The notes: generated from the sequence alone by a model not told the origin. Numbered from the stretch's first letter, positions 46,748 to 56,154 are shown. The stretch: 64,000 nucleotides of DNA from Sphingomonas hankookensis (GCF_028551275.1 NZ_CP117025.1:2227501-2291500); one strand, 5' to 3'. Program-made: numbers and translations.

Positions 46748-47158
46748 ATGGCGAGCGATGCCGACCTGCAGGCCCTGTCGTGCACGGTGATGATAGACGC
46801 GCCTCTTATCCGCCCGGTGCTGGACGAGATCGCAGACGAGTGGACGATCATGATCCTGACGGTGCATGGCGGTACACGCCGAAACTCGCCATTCACCGGC
46901 CATTCGACATGCTTCAATCATAGCCGGTCAGCGAACGCCCAGGACCGTGCGCTGGGCCATTGGCATTCGGGTAACGGGAAGATCGCACAACACTCGACGA
47001 AGGCATCACTGACGGTCGGAAGCCCGTTCAACCGCGTTTCCGACCGCGATTACTGCAACCGGTTGATGGTGACGGGATCGGCTCGAACGCCTTCGAACCA
47101 CCCGGCCGCCAATGCCACTGTACCGGCAGCGACTATCATCCGGTCCCGGTCCCTTTAG
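46748..47158 (+). pseudogene. Remnant of a probable HxlR-type regulator
   Basis: The first ~35 codons read like the start of an HxlR-family winged-helix regulator (IRPVLDEIADEWTIMILTVH followed by GGTRRN where the family has a G-x-x-RFNEL motif). After that the reading frame loses all similarity, and no shifted frame restores the recognition helix convincingly. It is divergent from the SDR pseudogene; HxlR-SDR divergent pairs are common, so both are probably remains of one module. The call rests on a short match and is tentative. Confidence 0.4.
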
Positions 47159-47173
47159 CCCGAGTTCAGTATC

Positions 47174-48838
47174 CTACTTCCTGACCGGAACGGCTGCGAG
47201 ATCGTGGTCGATCTTAGCCAGCAACGCGTCGGTAAACTGGTCGGGCAGATAGGTCTGCAACCCGTACAGCGTCGTGCCGCGCGCCATGTCGAGTTGCGGG
47301 TTCTTCAGGAACGCCGGAACATGCCGCTCCAGCACCGCGCGCGTGGCCGGATTGTCGAGGAGCTCGCCGATGGGCGTGGTCAGCGTGGTGTAGCGCCCCG
47401 AAGCCTTCGCCGCCGCCAGCGCCTGCGACACGCGGTCGATCTCGGCGCCCCACGGGTCTCGCGCTACCACGACCTTGCCGGAGGCCGCGAAGTCGGCAAG
47501 CGTGTCGTTGGCACGGGTGTAGCGTGGCCACAGCGCCATCGCGCCGCCGTTCGGATCCCCGCGCTTTACGAAGTTGGCCAGGTACGTGCTCATCGCCGCG
47601 CCGACGGCTTCGTCCTTCGCTGTCGTCTGCGCGCCATATTTGATGCGAACATTGTCGAAGAAATAGGGGATGTCTGTCGCGTGCTGGGCGCCGCCCTGCC
47701 CGATGGAATCGGCGACGTAGGAGAAGCGATACTGCCAGACCGGCACGCCCCTGTCGGCGATCATCGCCGATGCCTCGCGCCCGCCCGCGATCATGAACCC
47801 GCTCTTGCCGCCGATATCGGCGCTGGTCGCGCCGATCATCATCGGCATCCGGGCAAAGCGGTCCTGTTCATAGGCCTTGCGGACATCGACCACGACCCTG
47901 CCATCGACGAACGGTCCCGAATTGGTCGGCGGTGCGCCGGGGCGGCCGGACATCTGCGCCATGTTGAGCCCGTCGAGCACGTCCTCCGCCGACAGCGCGC
48001 GCAGGCGTTGCAGCGCGTCGGGGGCGGCGGGATCGATCCCCTTGCTCCGGGCGAAGTTGCCGCCAATCGTCTCGACATCCGCCAACGTATTGCCGGTGAA
48101 CGCCTTCGCATCGCCGCCAGACATCACGACCGCCTTGTTGAACAGGCCCTTCGCTTCGGGCGAAGTGACCAGCGCATGGACCGAGATGCCGCCGGCACTC
48201 TCGCCCGAGATCGTCACGTCCGCCGGATCGCCGCCGAACGCCGCAATGTTGCGCTTGACCCATTGCAGCGCCGCGACCTGATCCATGATCCCGTAATTGC
48301 CCAACCGGCCGCCATCGGCATTCTGCGCGGTCAGTTGCGGAAGGGCAAAGGTGCCAAAGCGGCCAAGGCGGTAGTTGAAGCTGACGAACACGACGCCCTT
48401 CGTGGCCATGTTCGCACCGGCATAGGTCGGTGGCGACGCCCCGCCGTTCACGAAGCCACCGCCATAGATCCAAACCAGCACCGGCAACTTGCCCCTGGCT
48501 CCCGTCGGCCGCCAGACATTGGCGTACAGGCAGTCCTCTGCCGGAGTGGTGCCGAGCGGAGCGGCGTCGCTCGGGAAGGGCTTCTGCATACAGTCCGGAC
48601 TATATCGGGTGGCGTCGCGGACACCGGTCCACTTCGCTGCCGGCTGCGGTGCGCGCCAGCGTAGCGGGCCGACCGGCGGCGCGGCAAAGGGAATACCTTT
48701 CCAGCTTTCGACGCCCTCAGCGGCCTGTCCGCGGACGGTACCGTCGTCGGTACGGATCGTCGGACCGGCAGACTGGGCTGCGGCAGGACTGGCGGCCAGT
48801 GCGGTGGCGAGGATAAGGGCTGTGGTAACACGGTTCAT
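47174..48838 (-). CDS. Secreted type-B carboxylesterase
   Basis: 554-aa alpha/beta-hydrolase of the carboxylesterase/cholinesterase family with a Sec signal peptide (ALILATALAASPAAAQ). Features in order: WKGIPFAAPPVGPLRW, the EDCLYANVWRP signature (101-111), oxyanion loop WIYGGGF (123-129), nucleophile Ser214 in ISGESAGGIS, and a later His in GGAQHATDIPYFFDN that probably completes the triad. It hydrolyses carboxylic esters; the substrate is unknown. It stands alone on the minus strand between the pseudogenes and the catabolic cluster and could release alcohols or acids for it (inference). Confidence 0.9.
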   Translation of the reverse strand: MNRVTTALILATALAASPAAAQSAGPTIRTDDGTVRGQAAEGVESWKGIPFAAPPVGPLRWRAPQPAAKWTGVRDATRYSPDCMQKPFPSDAAPLGTTPAEDCLYANVWRPTGARGKLPVLVWIYGGGFVNGGASPPTYAGANMATKGVVFVSFNYRLGRFGTFALPQLTAQNADGGRLGNYGIMDQVAALQWVKRNIAAFGGDPADVTISGESAGGISVHALVTSPEAKGLFNKAVVMSGGDAKAFTGNTLADVETIGGNFARSKGIDPAAPDALQRLRALSAEDVLDGLNMAQMSGRPGAPPTNSGPFVDGRVVVDVRKAYEQDRFARMPMMIGATSADIGGKSGFMIAGGREASAMIADRGVPVWQYRFSYVADSIGQGGAQHATDIPYFFDNVRIKYGAQTTAKDEAVGAAMSTYLANFVKRGDPNGGAMALWPRYTRANDTLADFAASGKVVVARDPWGAEIDRVSQALAAAKASGRYTTLTTPIGELLDNPATRAVLERHVPAFLKNPQLDMARGTTLYGLQTYLPDQFTDALLAKIDHDLAAVPVRK

Positions 48839-49170
48839 GGGTGTGATCCCTTGCGGAAGCGGGGCCCGGAAGCGGAGCGGAGCCAGGCGCCGTTCAACGT
48901 AGCGGTAGATTGGATCAGATTGGAAGTGGTCGTCGCTTGTAGCTGGAGGCCAACGGGCAGCGTTGCCCGCAAACCTGTTCTCACCTGCTTATTCGACTAT
49001 CCAGAAGCCAACGCTCTTTCGTCATCGCACCACCAATGATGTTGCGGGACGTCCGCTCCCACTGCTCGCCGCACTTGATCAGCTAGTCCAGTACGCTCCT
49101 GATCCCCTATTACCAAAATTGACCTCGATCGGAGCCCGACGTTTTTGGGGAGGCCAAAAGTCGGCGCCTC
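48839..49170. other. Intergenic stretch without recognised gene
   Basis: 332 bases between the carboxylesterase start and the first LysR gene's end. Short open frames are present but none shows a ribosome site or family likeness. A hairpin at about 49136-49164 (CCGAC / GTCGG with inner TTTTTGG / CCAAAA) lies just after the LysR stop but lacks a T-run. Confidence 0.55.
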
Positions 49171-50094
49171 CTAACCTTCGAAAACCTCGCCCGGCGCTTC
49201 GGCAAAGCCGGAAAGATGTTCGGCCAGGACACGCGCCAGCGACCCCGGTCGCACCGAAGGCGAGATGCATATCTCCATCTGCCGGGTGGCCCAGGGGTCG
49301 GACAGCGGAACGACGTCGAGCGCCATCGACCGGGCAAAGGCGCGCGCCGCCTTTTCCGGCAGGACGCCCAAGCCGAACCCCGATTCCACCATGCGGCATA
49401 CGCCGTCGAAACTCTGCACCTGCACGCGCAGGCGCAGCGCGCGGTCGGCCTTTGCCGCCTCGGCGAGCATCGTCCGGGTGAGCGCGGTCGATCCGACCAG
49501 ACCTACAAAGTCGCGGTCCTGAACTTCGGCGAACTCGATCGTCTGCCGATCCGAGTACATCCCCCTTGGACTCAAGAGCGCCAAAGTATCCTGGCGATAC
49601 CCCATGGTCGCGAGCCCGCGCCTGGCGGTGCCACCGATGATGATGCCGAGGTCGGCACGATTGGCCGCCACCGCCTCGACGATTGCGGCGCTCATATTTT
49701 CCTCCAGGTCGATGCGGACGTCGGGCCGCGTCGCGGCGAAGGATGCGAGGTCGGCGGGCAGGAACTGGATGATCGCCGAGGGATTGGTGTGCAGCCGCAC
49801 CACCCCGCGCATGCCCCCGGCGAAATCGGCCATTTCATCGTCGATCGCCCGCGCCTGTTCCAACAGGGTGCGCGCGGTGACGAGGAGGGCGCTGCCCGCC
49901 GGGGTCAGCGTCAGGCCCGATCGGCTGCGATCGAACAGCCGCACGCCGAACTGCGCCTCCAGCAGGGCGATGCGCCGCGACGCGGCCGCGATCGCCAGAT
50001 TGCCTTGTCGTGCCGCCTCGCCCAGCTTGCCGCTTTCCGCGGCACGAACGAACAGCCGTAGCGAGACCAGATCCTGCAGCATGGCCGCCTCCAT
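49171..50094 (-). CDS. LysR-family transcriptional regulator (unit 1)
   Basis: 307-aa LTTR with N-terminal winged HTH (LVSLRLFVRAAESGKLGEAA, AIAAASRRIALLEAQFGVRL, FDRSRSGLTLTPAG) and a C-terminal effector-binding domain (~residues 95-295; VRIDLEENMSAAIVEAVA, MVESGFGLGVLPEKAA). It is divergent from the channel gene and GMC oxidoreductase and most likely controls them in response to a pathway compound. ATG 50094 or ATG 50082 could start it; a 12-base palindrome touches the first. Confidence 0.88.
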   Translation of the reverse strand: MEAAMLQDLVSLRLFVRAAESGKLGEAARQGNLAIAAASRRIALLEAQFGVRLFDRSRSGLTLTPAGSALLVTARTLLEQARAIDDEMADFAGGMRGVVRLHTNPSAIIQFLPADLASFAATRPDVRIDLEENMSAAIVEAVAANRADLGIIIGGTARRGLATMGYRQDTLALLSPRGMYSDRQTIEFAEVQDRDFVGLVGSTALTRTMLAEAAKADRALRLRVQVQSFDGVCRMVESGFGLGVLPEKAARAFARSMALDVVPLSDPWATRQMEICISPSVRPGSLARVLAEHLSGFAEAPGEVFEG

Positions 50095-50106
50095 CGTTCG
50101 CGAACG
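50095..50106. promoter_or_regulatory. 12-bp palindrome at the LysR/channel divergent promoter
   Basis: CGTTCGCGAACG is a perfect palindrome lying directly upstream of the LysR ATG in the 116-base divergent gap. It may be an operator for autoregulation, though it does not have the usual T-N11-A spacing, so the role is uncertain. Confidence 0.35.
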
Positions 50107-50210
50107 GCGAAATCAACGTTGTTCATACGGCGATATACTAGGCTGACGAAAGCGATAATTCCTGTGTTCAGGCTCCGTCATGAGAGCCACGAAAAATGGA
50201 CGAGGGGATG

Positions 50211-51095
50211 ATGATGGGACAGCGTCTCTGCACGGTTGCAGCGGCCGTAGCGGCTTTTGGATGGGCGACAGGCGCAGCGTCGCCGGCATCGGCCCAGGCG
50301 ATCGACGCGGGCGATTACGTACCGGCGCCGTCCGGTACGCATCTGGGCCTGGTCTATCAGCAATTCGCGCATTCCGGTTCACTCTATGCGAACGGCAGGA
50401 AGGTCGACGACAAGGCCGAGCTGGACGTGGCCGTCACCATCTTCCGCTATGTCGGCTTTACCAAGGTCGCGGGCATGACGCTCGACTATCAGGTGCTTCA
50501 GCCCTTCGGCCATATCGAAGCCGGAGGCTCGACGGCCGCGCTCGGCAAGACGACCGGCTTTGGCGACACCATCCTGGTATCGACCCTGTGGGTGCACAAC
50601 GACCCAGCGAACAAATCCTATCTCGGCATCACCCCCTATCTGTTCATCCCGACCGGCGAATATGATCGGACCAAGGCGCTGAACCTGGGCGAGAACCGGT
50701 GGAAGGGGTCGTTGCAGGTCGTCTATTCCAAGGGGTTCGGCGACCATTTCGTCGCCGAGCTGGGCGGCGACGCCATGGTGTTCGGCAAGAATAGCGAATT
50801 GGGGACAGCGGCGCTCCGGCAGAAGGCGCAATACCGGGTCCAAGGTTTCGCCCGCTATCTGATCGATCCCGCCAACGAGGCGAATGTCCGCCTGATGTAC
50901 CTGAACGGTGGCGCAACCAGCATCGATCGGGTCGACCAGCGCAACATCACGCGCACCTTGTCGGTGCTGGGAACCTACCGGCACACCTTCTCGCCGAAAT
51001 GGCAGTTGCTGACGCAGGTCGGCACCGACCTGTCGGTCCATAACGGCTTTCGCGAGGGCGCGCGGGTCCAGCTACGCCTGCTCAAGGTATTCTGA
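50211..51095 (+). CDS. Outer-membrane channel, phenol-pathway MetA/SphA-like
   Basis: About 294 aa with a Sec signal peptide (LCTVAAAVAAFGWATGAASPASAQA) and an all-beta remainder with alternating aromatic strands (THLGLVYQQFAHSGSLYANG, YLGITPYLFIPTGEYD, PKWQLLTQVGTDLSVHNGF). It fits the family annotated as MetA-pathway-of-phenol-degradation transporter, thought to admit hydrophobic or aromatic compounds through the outer membrane. Four in-frame ATGs (50196, 50208, 50211, 50214) exist; GAGGGG at 50202-50207 favours 50211 or 50214. Followed after 24 bases by the GMC oxidoreductase gene. Confidence 0.8.
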   Translation: MMGQRLCTVAAAVAAFGWATGAASPASAQAIDAGDYVPAPSGTHLGLVYQQFAHSGSLYANGRKVDDKAELDVAVTIFRYVGFTKVAGMTLDYQVLQPFGHIEAGGSTAALGKTTGFGDTILVSTLWVHNDPANKSYLGITPYLFIPTGEYDRTKALNLGENRWKGSLQVVYSKGFGDHFVAELGGDAMVFGKNSELGTAALRQKAQYRVQGFARYLIDPANEANVRLMYLNGGATSIDRVDQRNITRTLSVLGTYRHTFSPKWQLLTQVGTDLSVHNGFREGARVQLRLLKVF

Positions 51096-51119
51096 AAAAA
51101 CGAAGAACAGAGGATGAGG

Positions 51120-52832
51120 ATGATGGACGACATTGACGGCCGGCGCCTGGGCGACGCCCTGAACGCCTATTCGCGGGGCGCGTTCGATCGCCGCGCCTTC
51201 CTGAGCGCGGCGATGGCCGCCGGCGCCGGCTTCGCGGTCGCCAACGCGCTCGGGCTGGCCGGGGGCAAGGCATGGGCGCAGTCGACGCGGACGTCGGCCG
51301 CGCCTCGGGCGGCCGACTATATCGTGATCGGCGCGGGCTCGGCCGGGGCGACCGTGGCGGGGCAATTGGCGCAGCGCACCGGCGCGTCGGTGCTCGTCCT
51401 GGAAAGCGGCATCCAGGATGACAGCCCGCTGATTGCCGACCCTGCGCAATGGCCCGCCGCGCTGGCTTCCGCCTTCACCAAGGGATATGAGACCACGCCC
51501 CAGGCGCACGCCGCCAATCGCGTCGTTCCCTATCCGCGCGGCGAGGGTCTGGGCGGGTGCAGCAGCGTGAACTGCATGATCTACTGCCGGGGCAGCGCGC
51601 AGGATTACAACGACTGGGCGTATAACGGCGCGACCGGCTGGGACTGGGACTCGGTCCTGCCCGATTACAAGGCGCTCGAGGATTGGGAGGGCGGTGCCAG
51701 CGCCATGCGCGGCGCCGGCGGCCCGCTCCACGTATCGCGGCCCGACCCCGCCAAGGGGCATGAAGGCGCGCGTGCGTTCATGGAAGGCGCCAAGTCGCTC
51801 GGCTATCCCGAGACCCCCGACTTCAATGGCGGGACGCTCGAAGGTCCCGCCTGGGTCAACATGACGGTCCATGCCGGCAAGCGCCAGAGCTCGGCGGTCG
51901 CCTTCCTGCGCCCCGCGATGGAGAAGGGCGCCAAGCTGACGGTCCTGACCGAGGCGCCGGTGCTCAAGCTGCTGGTCGAGAAGGGTCGCTGCGTCGGCGT
52001 TCAGTATCTGCACGCCGGCAAGCCGGTCATCGTGCGCGCCAATAAGGAAGTCATCCTGTCGGCCGGCGCGCTGGTGACGCCCAAGCTGTTGATGCTGTCC
52101 GGTATCGGCGACCCGGCGACGTTGAAGTCGCTGGGCATCCAGCCGCTGGTCGCGCTGTCGGGCGTCGGCCAGAACCTGCAGGACCATGTCCTGGGTGCCG
52201 GCGTCAATTACGAGGCGAAGCGCCCGGTACCGCCCACCCAGTACAACCATTCCGAAGTCTATATGTGGTGGCGGTCGACGCCGTCGCAGCCGGTGCCCGA
52301 CATCAACGCGCTCTATGTCAGCGTGCCGTTCGCGACCAAGGAACTGAACCTTCAACAGACCAACGGCTATGCGATCCTGTCGGGCGTGATGCGTCCGAAA
52401 TCGCGCGGCAGCATCCGGCTGACCTCGGCCGATCCGCGCGCGGCCCCGCTGATCGATCCGAACTATCTGGCGGTCGAACAGGACCTGATCGCGCTGCGCG
52501 AGGCGACCAATCTGGCGCGCGCCATCGGCAATTCCGATGCCTATAAGGACATTCGCAAGGCCGAGCTGCTACCCGGCCGGGCGGCATCGTCGCCGGTCGA
52601 ATATCGCGCGTTCCTGAAGAAGTCGGCGTCGACCTATTTCCATCCGGTCGGCACCGCCAAGATGGGCACCGATGCGACCGCCGTCGTCGATCCGCAGTTG
52701 CGGGTGTACGGGGTCGAGGGGCTGCGCGTCGCCGACGCCTCGGTCATGCCGTCGATCACCACCGGCAACACCAATGCGCCGTCGATCCTGATCGGCTGGC
52801 GCGCCGCCAGGCTGATCGCGGCGAACGCCTGA
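51120..52832 (+). CDS. GMC-family FAD oxidoreductase, probably Tat-exported
   Basis: ~570-aa choline/alcohol dehydrogenase-like flavoenzyme. The N-terminus carries a twin-arginine signal (DRRAFLSAAMAAGAGFAVAN, ending GKAWAQ), implying folded export to the periplasm. FAD-binding is YIVIGAGSAGATVAGQL; GMC signatures are YPRGEGLGGCSSVNCMIYCR and VILSAGALVTPKLLMLSGIG. The catalytic pair is the His of TYFHPVGTAKMG and the Asn of GNTNAPSILIG. It oxidises primary alcohols to aldehydes in the family; sphingomonad relatives act on polyethylene glycols and lignin-type side chains. Substrate undetermined here. Starts at 51114, 51120 or 51123 are all in frame. Its stop lies two bases from the stop of the second LysR gene. 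Confidence 0.9.
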   Translation: MMDDIDGRRLGDALNAYSRGAFDRRAFLSAAMAAGAGFAVANALGLAGGKAWAQSTRTSAAPRAADYIVIGAGSAGATVAGQLAQRTGASVLVLESGIQDDSPLIADPAQWPAALASAFTKGYETTPQAHAANRVVPYPRGEGLGGCSSVNCMIYCRGSAQDYNDWAYNGATGWDWDSVLPDYKALEDWEGGASAMRGAGGPLHVSRPDPAKGHEGARAFMEGAKSLGYPETPDFNGGTLEGPAWVNMTVHAGKRQSSAVAFLRPAMEKGAKLTVLTEAPVLKLLVEKGRCVGVQYLHAGKPVIVRANKEVILSAGALVTPKLLMLSGIGDPATLKSLGIQPLVALSGVGQNLQDHVLGAGVNYEAKRPVPPTQYNHSEVYMWWRSTPSQPVPDINALYVSVPFATKELNLQQTNGYAILSGVMRPKSRGSIRLTSADPRAAPLIDPNYLAVEQDLIALREATNLARAIGNSDAYKDIRKAELLPGRAASSPVEYRAFLKKSASTYFHPVGTAKMGTDATAVVDPQLRVYGVEGLRVADASVMPSITTGNTNAPSILIGWRAARLIAANA

Positions 52833-52834
52833 CG

Positions 52835-53725
52835 CTATCCGCCGTCCGCTGCGACGCAGCTCATGAAGTTGCGCACGGCGGGCGGCACCAGCGTGGTGCG
52901 GCGGTGCGAGACGACGAGCTGCGCCTTGGGACCGTCGCCCGCGATCCGCGCATAGGTGACCCCCTGCGCATGCAGGCGGCACAGCGATTCGGGCACCAGC
53001 GCGACCCCTACCCCCGCCGCGACCAGGTTCACGGTCGATGCCATCTGCGGTGCTTCCTGCGCGATCCGGGGGCTGAAGCCCGCATTGCGGCAGGCGGCGA
53101 TGATGCTGTCATAGAGCAGCCGACCATTGGCGCGCGGATAGAGGATGAAGGGATCGCCGGCGAGCTCGACCAGCGCCAGCGACGTCGCCCCCGCCAGCCG
53201 GTGCCGGGCGGGCAGCGCGATCCACAGATCCTCGTCGGGCAGGCGCCGGCTGACCAGTCCGTCGGTCTCGCCCAGGGTCGGCCGCAGGAACGCGACATCC
53301 AGCGTTCCGGCCTGCAGCGATTGCAGGAGCGCGGTGGTGGCCTTCTCCTCCAGCATGATCTCCAGCGTCGGATAGGCCTCGCGGAACCGGCCGATGATAT
53401 GCGGCACGCGCGGATTGAAGGATGCCGAGCTGGTAAAGCCGATCGAGATGCCGCCGATCTCGCCGCGCGCCGCGCGCCGCGCCGCATCGGCGGCATGGTC
53501 CGCCGCCTCCAGCGCGGCCCGCGCGAACGGCATGAACGCCACCCCGGCCTCGGTCAGCTCGATCCCGCGCGTCAGCCGGTGGAAGAGCCGCACGCCCAGT
53601 TCGTCCTCCAACGCCTTGATCTGCTGGCTGAGCGGCGGTTGCGCGATGCCCAGCCGCGCGGCGGCCCGGGTGAAATGCCGCTCGTCGGCCACCGCGAGCG
53701 CGTATCGGAGATGGCGGAGTTCCAT
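52835..53725 (-). CDS. LysR-family transcriptional regulator (unit 2)
   Basis: 296-aa LTTR of the CatM/BenM/AlsR-like group: HTH MELRHLRYALAVADERHFTR, RLGIAQPPLSQQIKALEDEL, LFHRLTRGIELTEAG, then the effector domain (GGISIGFTSSASFNPRVPHI; VNLVAAGVGVALVPESL). Members of this group often sense aromatic acids or muconates. It is divergent from the seven-gene operon beginning with the aldehyde dehydrogenase, with a dyad-symmetric candidate operator between them. Confidence 0.9.
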   Translation of the reverse strand: MELRHLRYALAVADERHFTRAAARLGIAQPPLSQQIKALEDELGVRLFHRLTRGIELTEAGVAFMPFARAALEAADHAADAARRAARGEIGGISIGFTSSASFNPRVPHIIGRFREAYPTLEIMLEEKATTALLQSLQAGTLDVAFLRPTLGETDGLVSRRLPDEDLWIALPARHRLAGATSLALVELAGDPFILYPRANGRLLYDSIIAACRNAGFSPRIAQEAPQMASTVNLVAAGVGVALVPESLCRLHAQGVTYARIAGDGPKAQLVVSHRRTTLVPPAVRNFMSCVAADGG

Positions 53726-53765
53726 ATCGAAAACTAATCAAAAACCTCGGTTCGACCTATTGGAC

Positions 53766-53787
53766 GATATTGAAAGGACCGAATATC
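53766..53787. promoter_or_regulatory. Candidate LysR operator, GATATT-N10-AATATC
   Basis: Six-base inverted repeat arms separated by ten bases. It contains T-N11-A spacings (T53770-A53782, T53771-A53783), as expected for a LysR recognition site. It lies 41 bases upstream of the LysR ATG and about 130 bases upstream of the aldehyde dehydrogenase ATG. Confidence 0.5.
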
Positions 53788-53918
53788 TACAAGTCATAGA
53801 GGCCGTAAGCGCCCGATCGGGAGAGGTGATCATGTCCGGCCGTCCGCCTGTCCGGCGACCCGGCGCCTCCCCCCGATCGTTGGTCCGCCAGGCCGCGACG
53901 GTGACCGGGAGCGAGCGT

Positions 53919-55367
53919 ATGAAAACCGACTTCAGCCGCAATTTCATCGACGGGGCCTGGGCCGATCCGGTCGAGGGCGCGACCATGCCCATCTACGAAC
54001 CGGCGACGGGCAAGAGCTTCGGCACGATCGCCGACAGCACGGCCGCCGATGTCGACCTGGCGGTCGCGGCCGCGCGCAAGGCGTATGACGAGGGCGCCTG
54101 GGGCCGCACCACCGCCACCGAGCGCGGCCGGATGCTGATGCGGCTGGGCGACGCGATCCTGGCGCACGCACAGGAACTCTCGGCGATCGAGGCCAAGGAC
54201 ACCGGCAAGCCCAAGGGCGTCGCCGATGCCGATATCGTCGCGCTCGCCCGCTATTTCGAATTCTATGGCGGCGCGGCGGACAAGCTGCACGGCGAGACCA
54301 TTCCCTATCTGCCCGGCTATCATGTCGGCGTGCTGCACGAACCGCACGGCGTGACCGGGCATATCCTGCCCTGGAACTATCCCGCGCAGATGTTCGGCCG
54401 CACCCTGGCGCCGTCGCTGGCGGTCGGAAACGCGACCGTGCTGAAGCCGGCGGAGGACGCCTGCGCCACCTCGCTGCGTCTGGTCGAACTCGCGGCCGAG
54501 GCGGGTTTCCCCGAGGGCGCGATCAACATCGTCACCGGCAAGGGGCAGGTCGCGGGCGCCGCGCTGGCCGCGCATCAGGGCGTCGACTTCATGTCGTTCA
54601 CCGGCTCGCCCGAAGTGGGCCAGGTCATCCAGAAGCTGTGCGCCGATCATTACATCACCTGCACCCTCGAACTGGGCGGCAAGTCGCCGCAGGTCGTCTT
54701 CGCCGATGCCGATTTCGATGCGGCCATCCCGGTGATCGTCAAGGCGATCATCCAGAATAGCGGCCAGACCTGTTCGGCGGGCAGCCGCGTGCTGGTCGAG
54801 CGCTCGGCCTATGACGCCTTTGTCGAACGGCTCGCCGACGCCTTCGCCAAGGTCCGTGTCGGCGCGCCCGAGATGAACCTCGACTGCGGCCCGATCATCA
54901 CCGCCAAGCAGCAGCGCCGGGTACAGTCCTTCATCGACCGCGCCGAGGCGGACGGCGTGCCGGTGCTCGCGCAGGGCGTGCTGGCCGAGGGTATCGCGGC
55001 GGACGGCTATTATGTGAAGCCGACGCTGTTCGGCCCGGTGCCGCGCGGCAACGTCATCGCGCAGGAGGAGGTGTTCGGCCCGGTGCTGACCATCCAGCCC
55101 TTCGATGACGAGGCCGATGCGATACGCCTCGCCAACGGCACCGATTACGGGCTGGTCGCGGCGGTCTGGACCCGCGACGGCGCGCGCCAGATGCGGCTCG
55201 TCAAGCGCATCCGCTCCGGCCAGGTCTTCGTGAACTGCTATGGCGCGGGCGCCGGTATCGAGCTGCCCTTCGGAGGTTCGGGCAAGAGCGGGCATGGCCG
55301 CGAAAAGGGCTTCGCCGCCCTGCATGATTTCAGCAAGACCAAGACGATGGTGCTCAACCACGGGTGA
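53919..55367 (+). CDS. Aldehyde dehydrogenase 1, NAD(P)-dependent
   Basis: 482-aa ALDH superfamily enzyme oxidising an aldehyde to the acid. The nucleotide-binding site is in ILPWNYPAQMF (residues 149-159) and SFTGSPEVGQ; the general base is Glu251 in LELGGKSPQ and the nucleophile Cys285 in NSGQTCSAGSR; closing motif is LPFGGSGKSGHGREKG. It resembles the betaine/4-aminobutyraldehyde/aryl aldehyde group. ATG 53919 is the family start; the frame is open far upstream without similarity. First gene of the unit-2 operon. Confidence 0.92.
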   Translation: MKTDFSRNFIDGAWADPVEGATMPIYEPATGKSFGTIADSTAADVDLAVAAARKAYDEGAWGRTTATERGRMLMRLGDAILAHAQELSAIEAKDTGKPKGVADADIVALARYFEFYGGAADKLHGETIPYLPGYHVGVLHEPHGVTGHILPWNYPAQMFGRTLAPSLAVGNATVLKPAEDACATSLRLVELAAEAGFPEGAINIVTGKGQVAGAALAAHQGVDFMSFTGSPEVGQVIQKLCADHYITCTLELGGKSPQVVFADADFDAAIPVIVKAIIQNSGQTCSAGSRVLVERSAYDAFVERLADAFAKVRVGAPEMNLDCGPIITAKQQRRVQSFIDRAEADGVPVLAQGVLAEGIAADGYYVKPTLFGPVPRGNVIAQEEVFGPVLTIQPFDDEADAIRLANGTDYGLVAAVWTRDGARQMRLVKRIRSGQVFVNCYGAGAGIELPFGGSGKSGHGREKGFAALHDFSKTKTMVLNHG

Positions 55368-55396
55368 GCCCCGCGGACTTAGGAAGAGGATAGGGT

Positions 55397-56143
55397 ATGG
55401 ACTTGAACGGTAAGATCGCCATCGTCACCGGCGCGGCCAGTGGCTTTGGGGAAGCGATCGCCCACCGCTATGCCGCGGCCGGCGCCCGGGTGGTGATCGT
55501 CGATCTGAACGGCGACAAGGCCCGCGCGGTCGCCGACGCGATCGGCGAGGGCCGCGCGATCGGCGTGCAGGCCGACGTCACCGCGCGCGCCGCCATCGAT
55601 GCGGCGGTCCAGGCGACGATCGACACGTTCGGCGTGCCCGACATCGTCGTCAACAATGCCGGCTATACCCACAAGAACCAGCCGCTGCTCGACGTGGACG
55701 AGGCGACGTTCGACCGCGTCCTGAACGTCAACATCAAGTCGATCTATCACATGGTGCACGCCGTGGTGCCCGCCATGCGCGACAATGGCGGCGGGGTCAT
55801 CCTGAACGTCGGATCGGTCGCCGGCATCCGGCCGCGTCCGGGCCTGACCTGGTATAATGGCTCCAAGGGCGCGACCAACATGCTGTCGAAGAGCCTGGCG
55901 GTCGAACTGGCGCCGTGGAAGATCCGCGTCAACGTGATCTGTCCGGTCATGGGCGTCACCGGCATGCTCGAGGATTTCATGGGCATGCCCGACACGCCCG
56001 AAAACCGTCAGAAATTCCTGGGCTCGATCCCGCTCGGTCGGTTCTGCGAACCCGGCGATGTCGCCGATGCCGCCATGTATCTCGCCCAGTCCGATTTCAT
56101 CACCGGCGTCGAACTGCCGGTGGATGGCGGTCGCACGATTTGA
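55397..56143 (+). CDS. Short-chain dehydrogenase/reductase
   Basis: 248-aa classical SDR: cofactor motif IVTGAASGFGEAIAH, VIVDLNGDKARAV (Asp after beta2 favours NAD), NNAG at about residues 89-92, active-site WYNGSKGATNMLSKSLAVEL and C-terminal GVELPVDGGRTI. It oxidises a secondary or primary alcohol, or reduces a ketone; the direction is probably oxidative given the NAD-type loop. A strong GGAAGAGGA site precedes the ATG. Unlike the SDR pseudogene nearby, it is intact. Confidence 0.92.
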   Translation: MDLNGKIAIVTGAASGFGEAIAHRYAAAGARVVIVDLNGDKARAVADAIGEGRAIGVQADVTARAAIDAAVQATIDTFGVPDIVVNNAGYTHKNQPLLDVDEATFDRVLNVNIKSIYHMVHAVVPAMRDNGGGVILNVGSVAGIRPRPGLTWYNGSKGATNMLSKSLAVELAPWKIRVNVICPVMGVTGMLEDFMGMPDTPENRQKFLGSIPLGRFCEPGDVADAAMYLAQSDFITGVELPVDGGRTI

Positions 56144-56154
56144 GGAGCGAAGGG

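Noticed and set aside
46217..46921. SDR read as an intact 234-aa protein.
   Set aside because: The first ~85 residues have no SDR similarity and the frame ends in the middle of the conserved region after the active-site Lys; the rest of the gene continues in frame after TAG.
49136..49164. Terminator for the first LysR gene.
   Set aside because: The stem is good but no T-run follows on the minus strand.
45620..49170. Integrated prophage or integrative element at tRNA-Ser.
   Set aside because: No integrase, phage or conjugation gene and no repeated tRNA end were found in the window.
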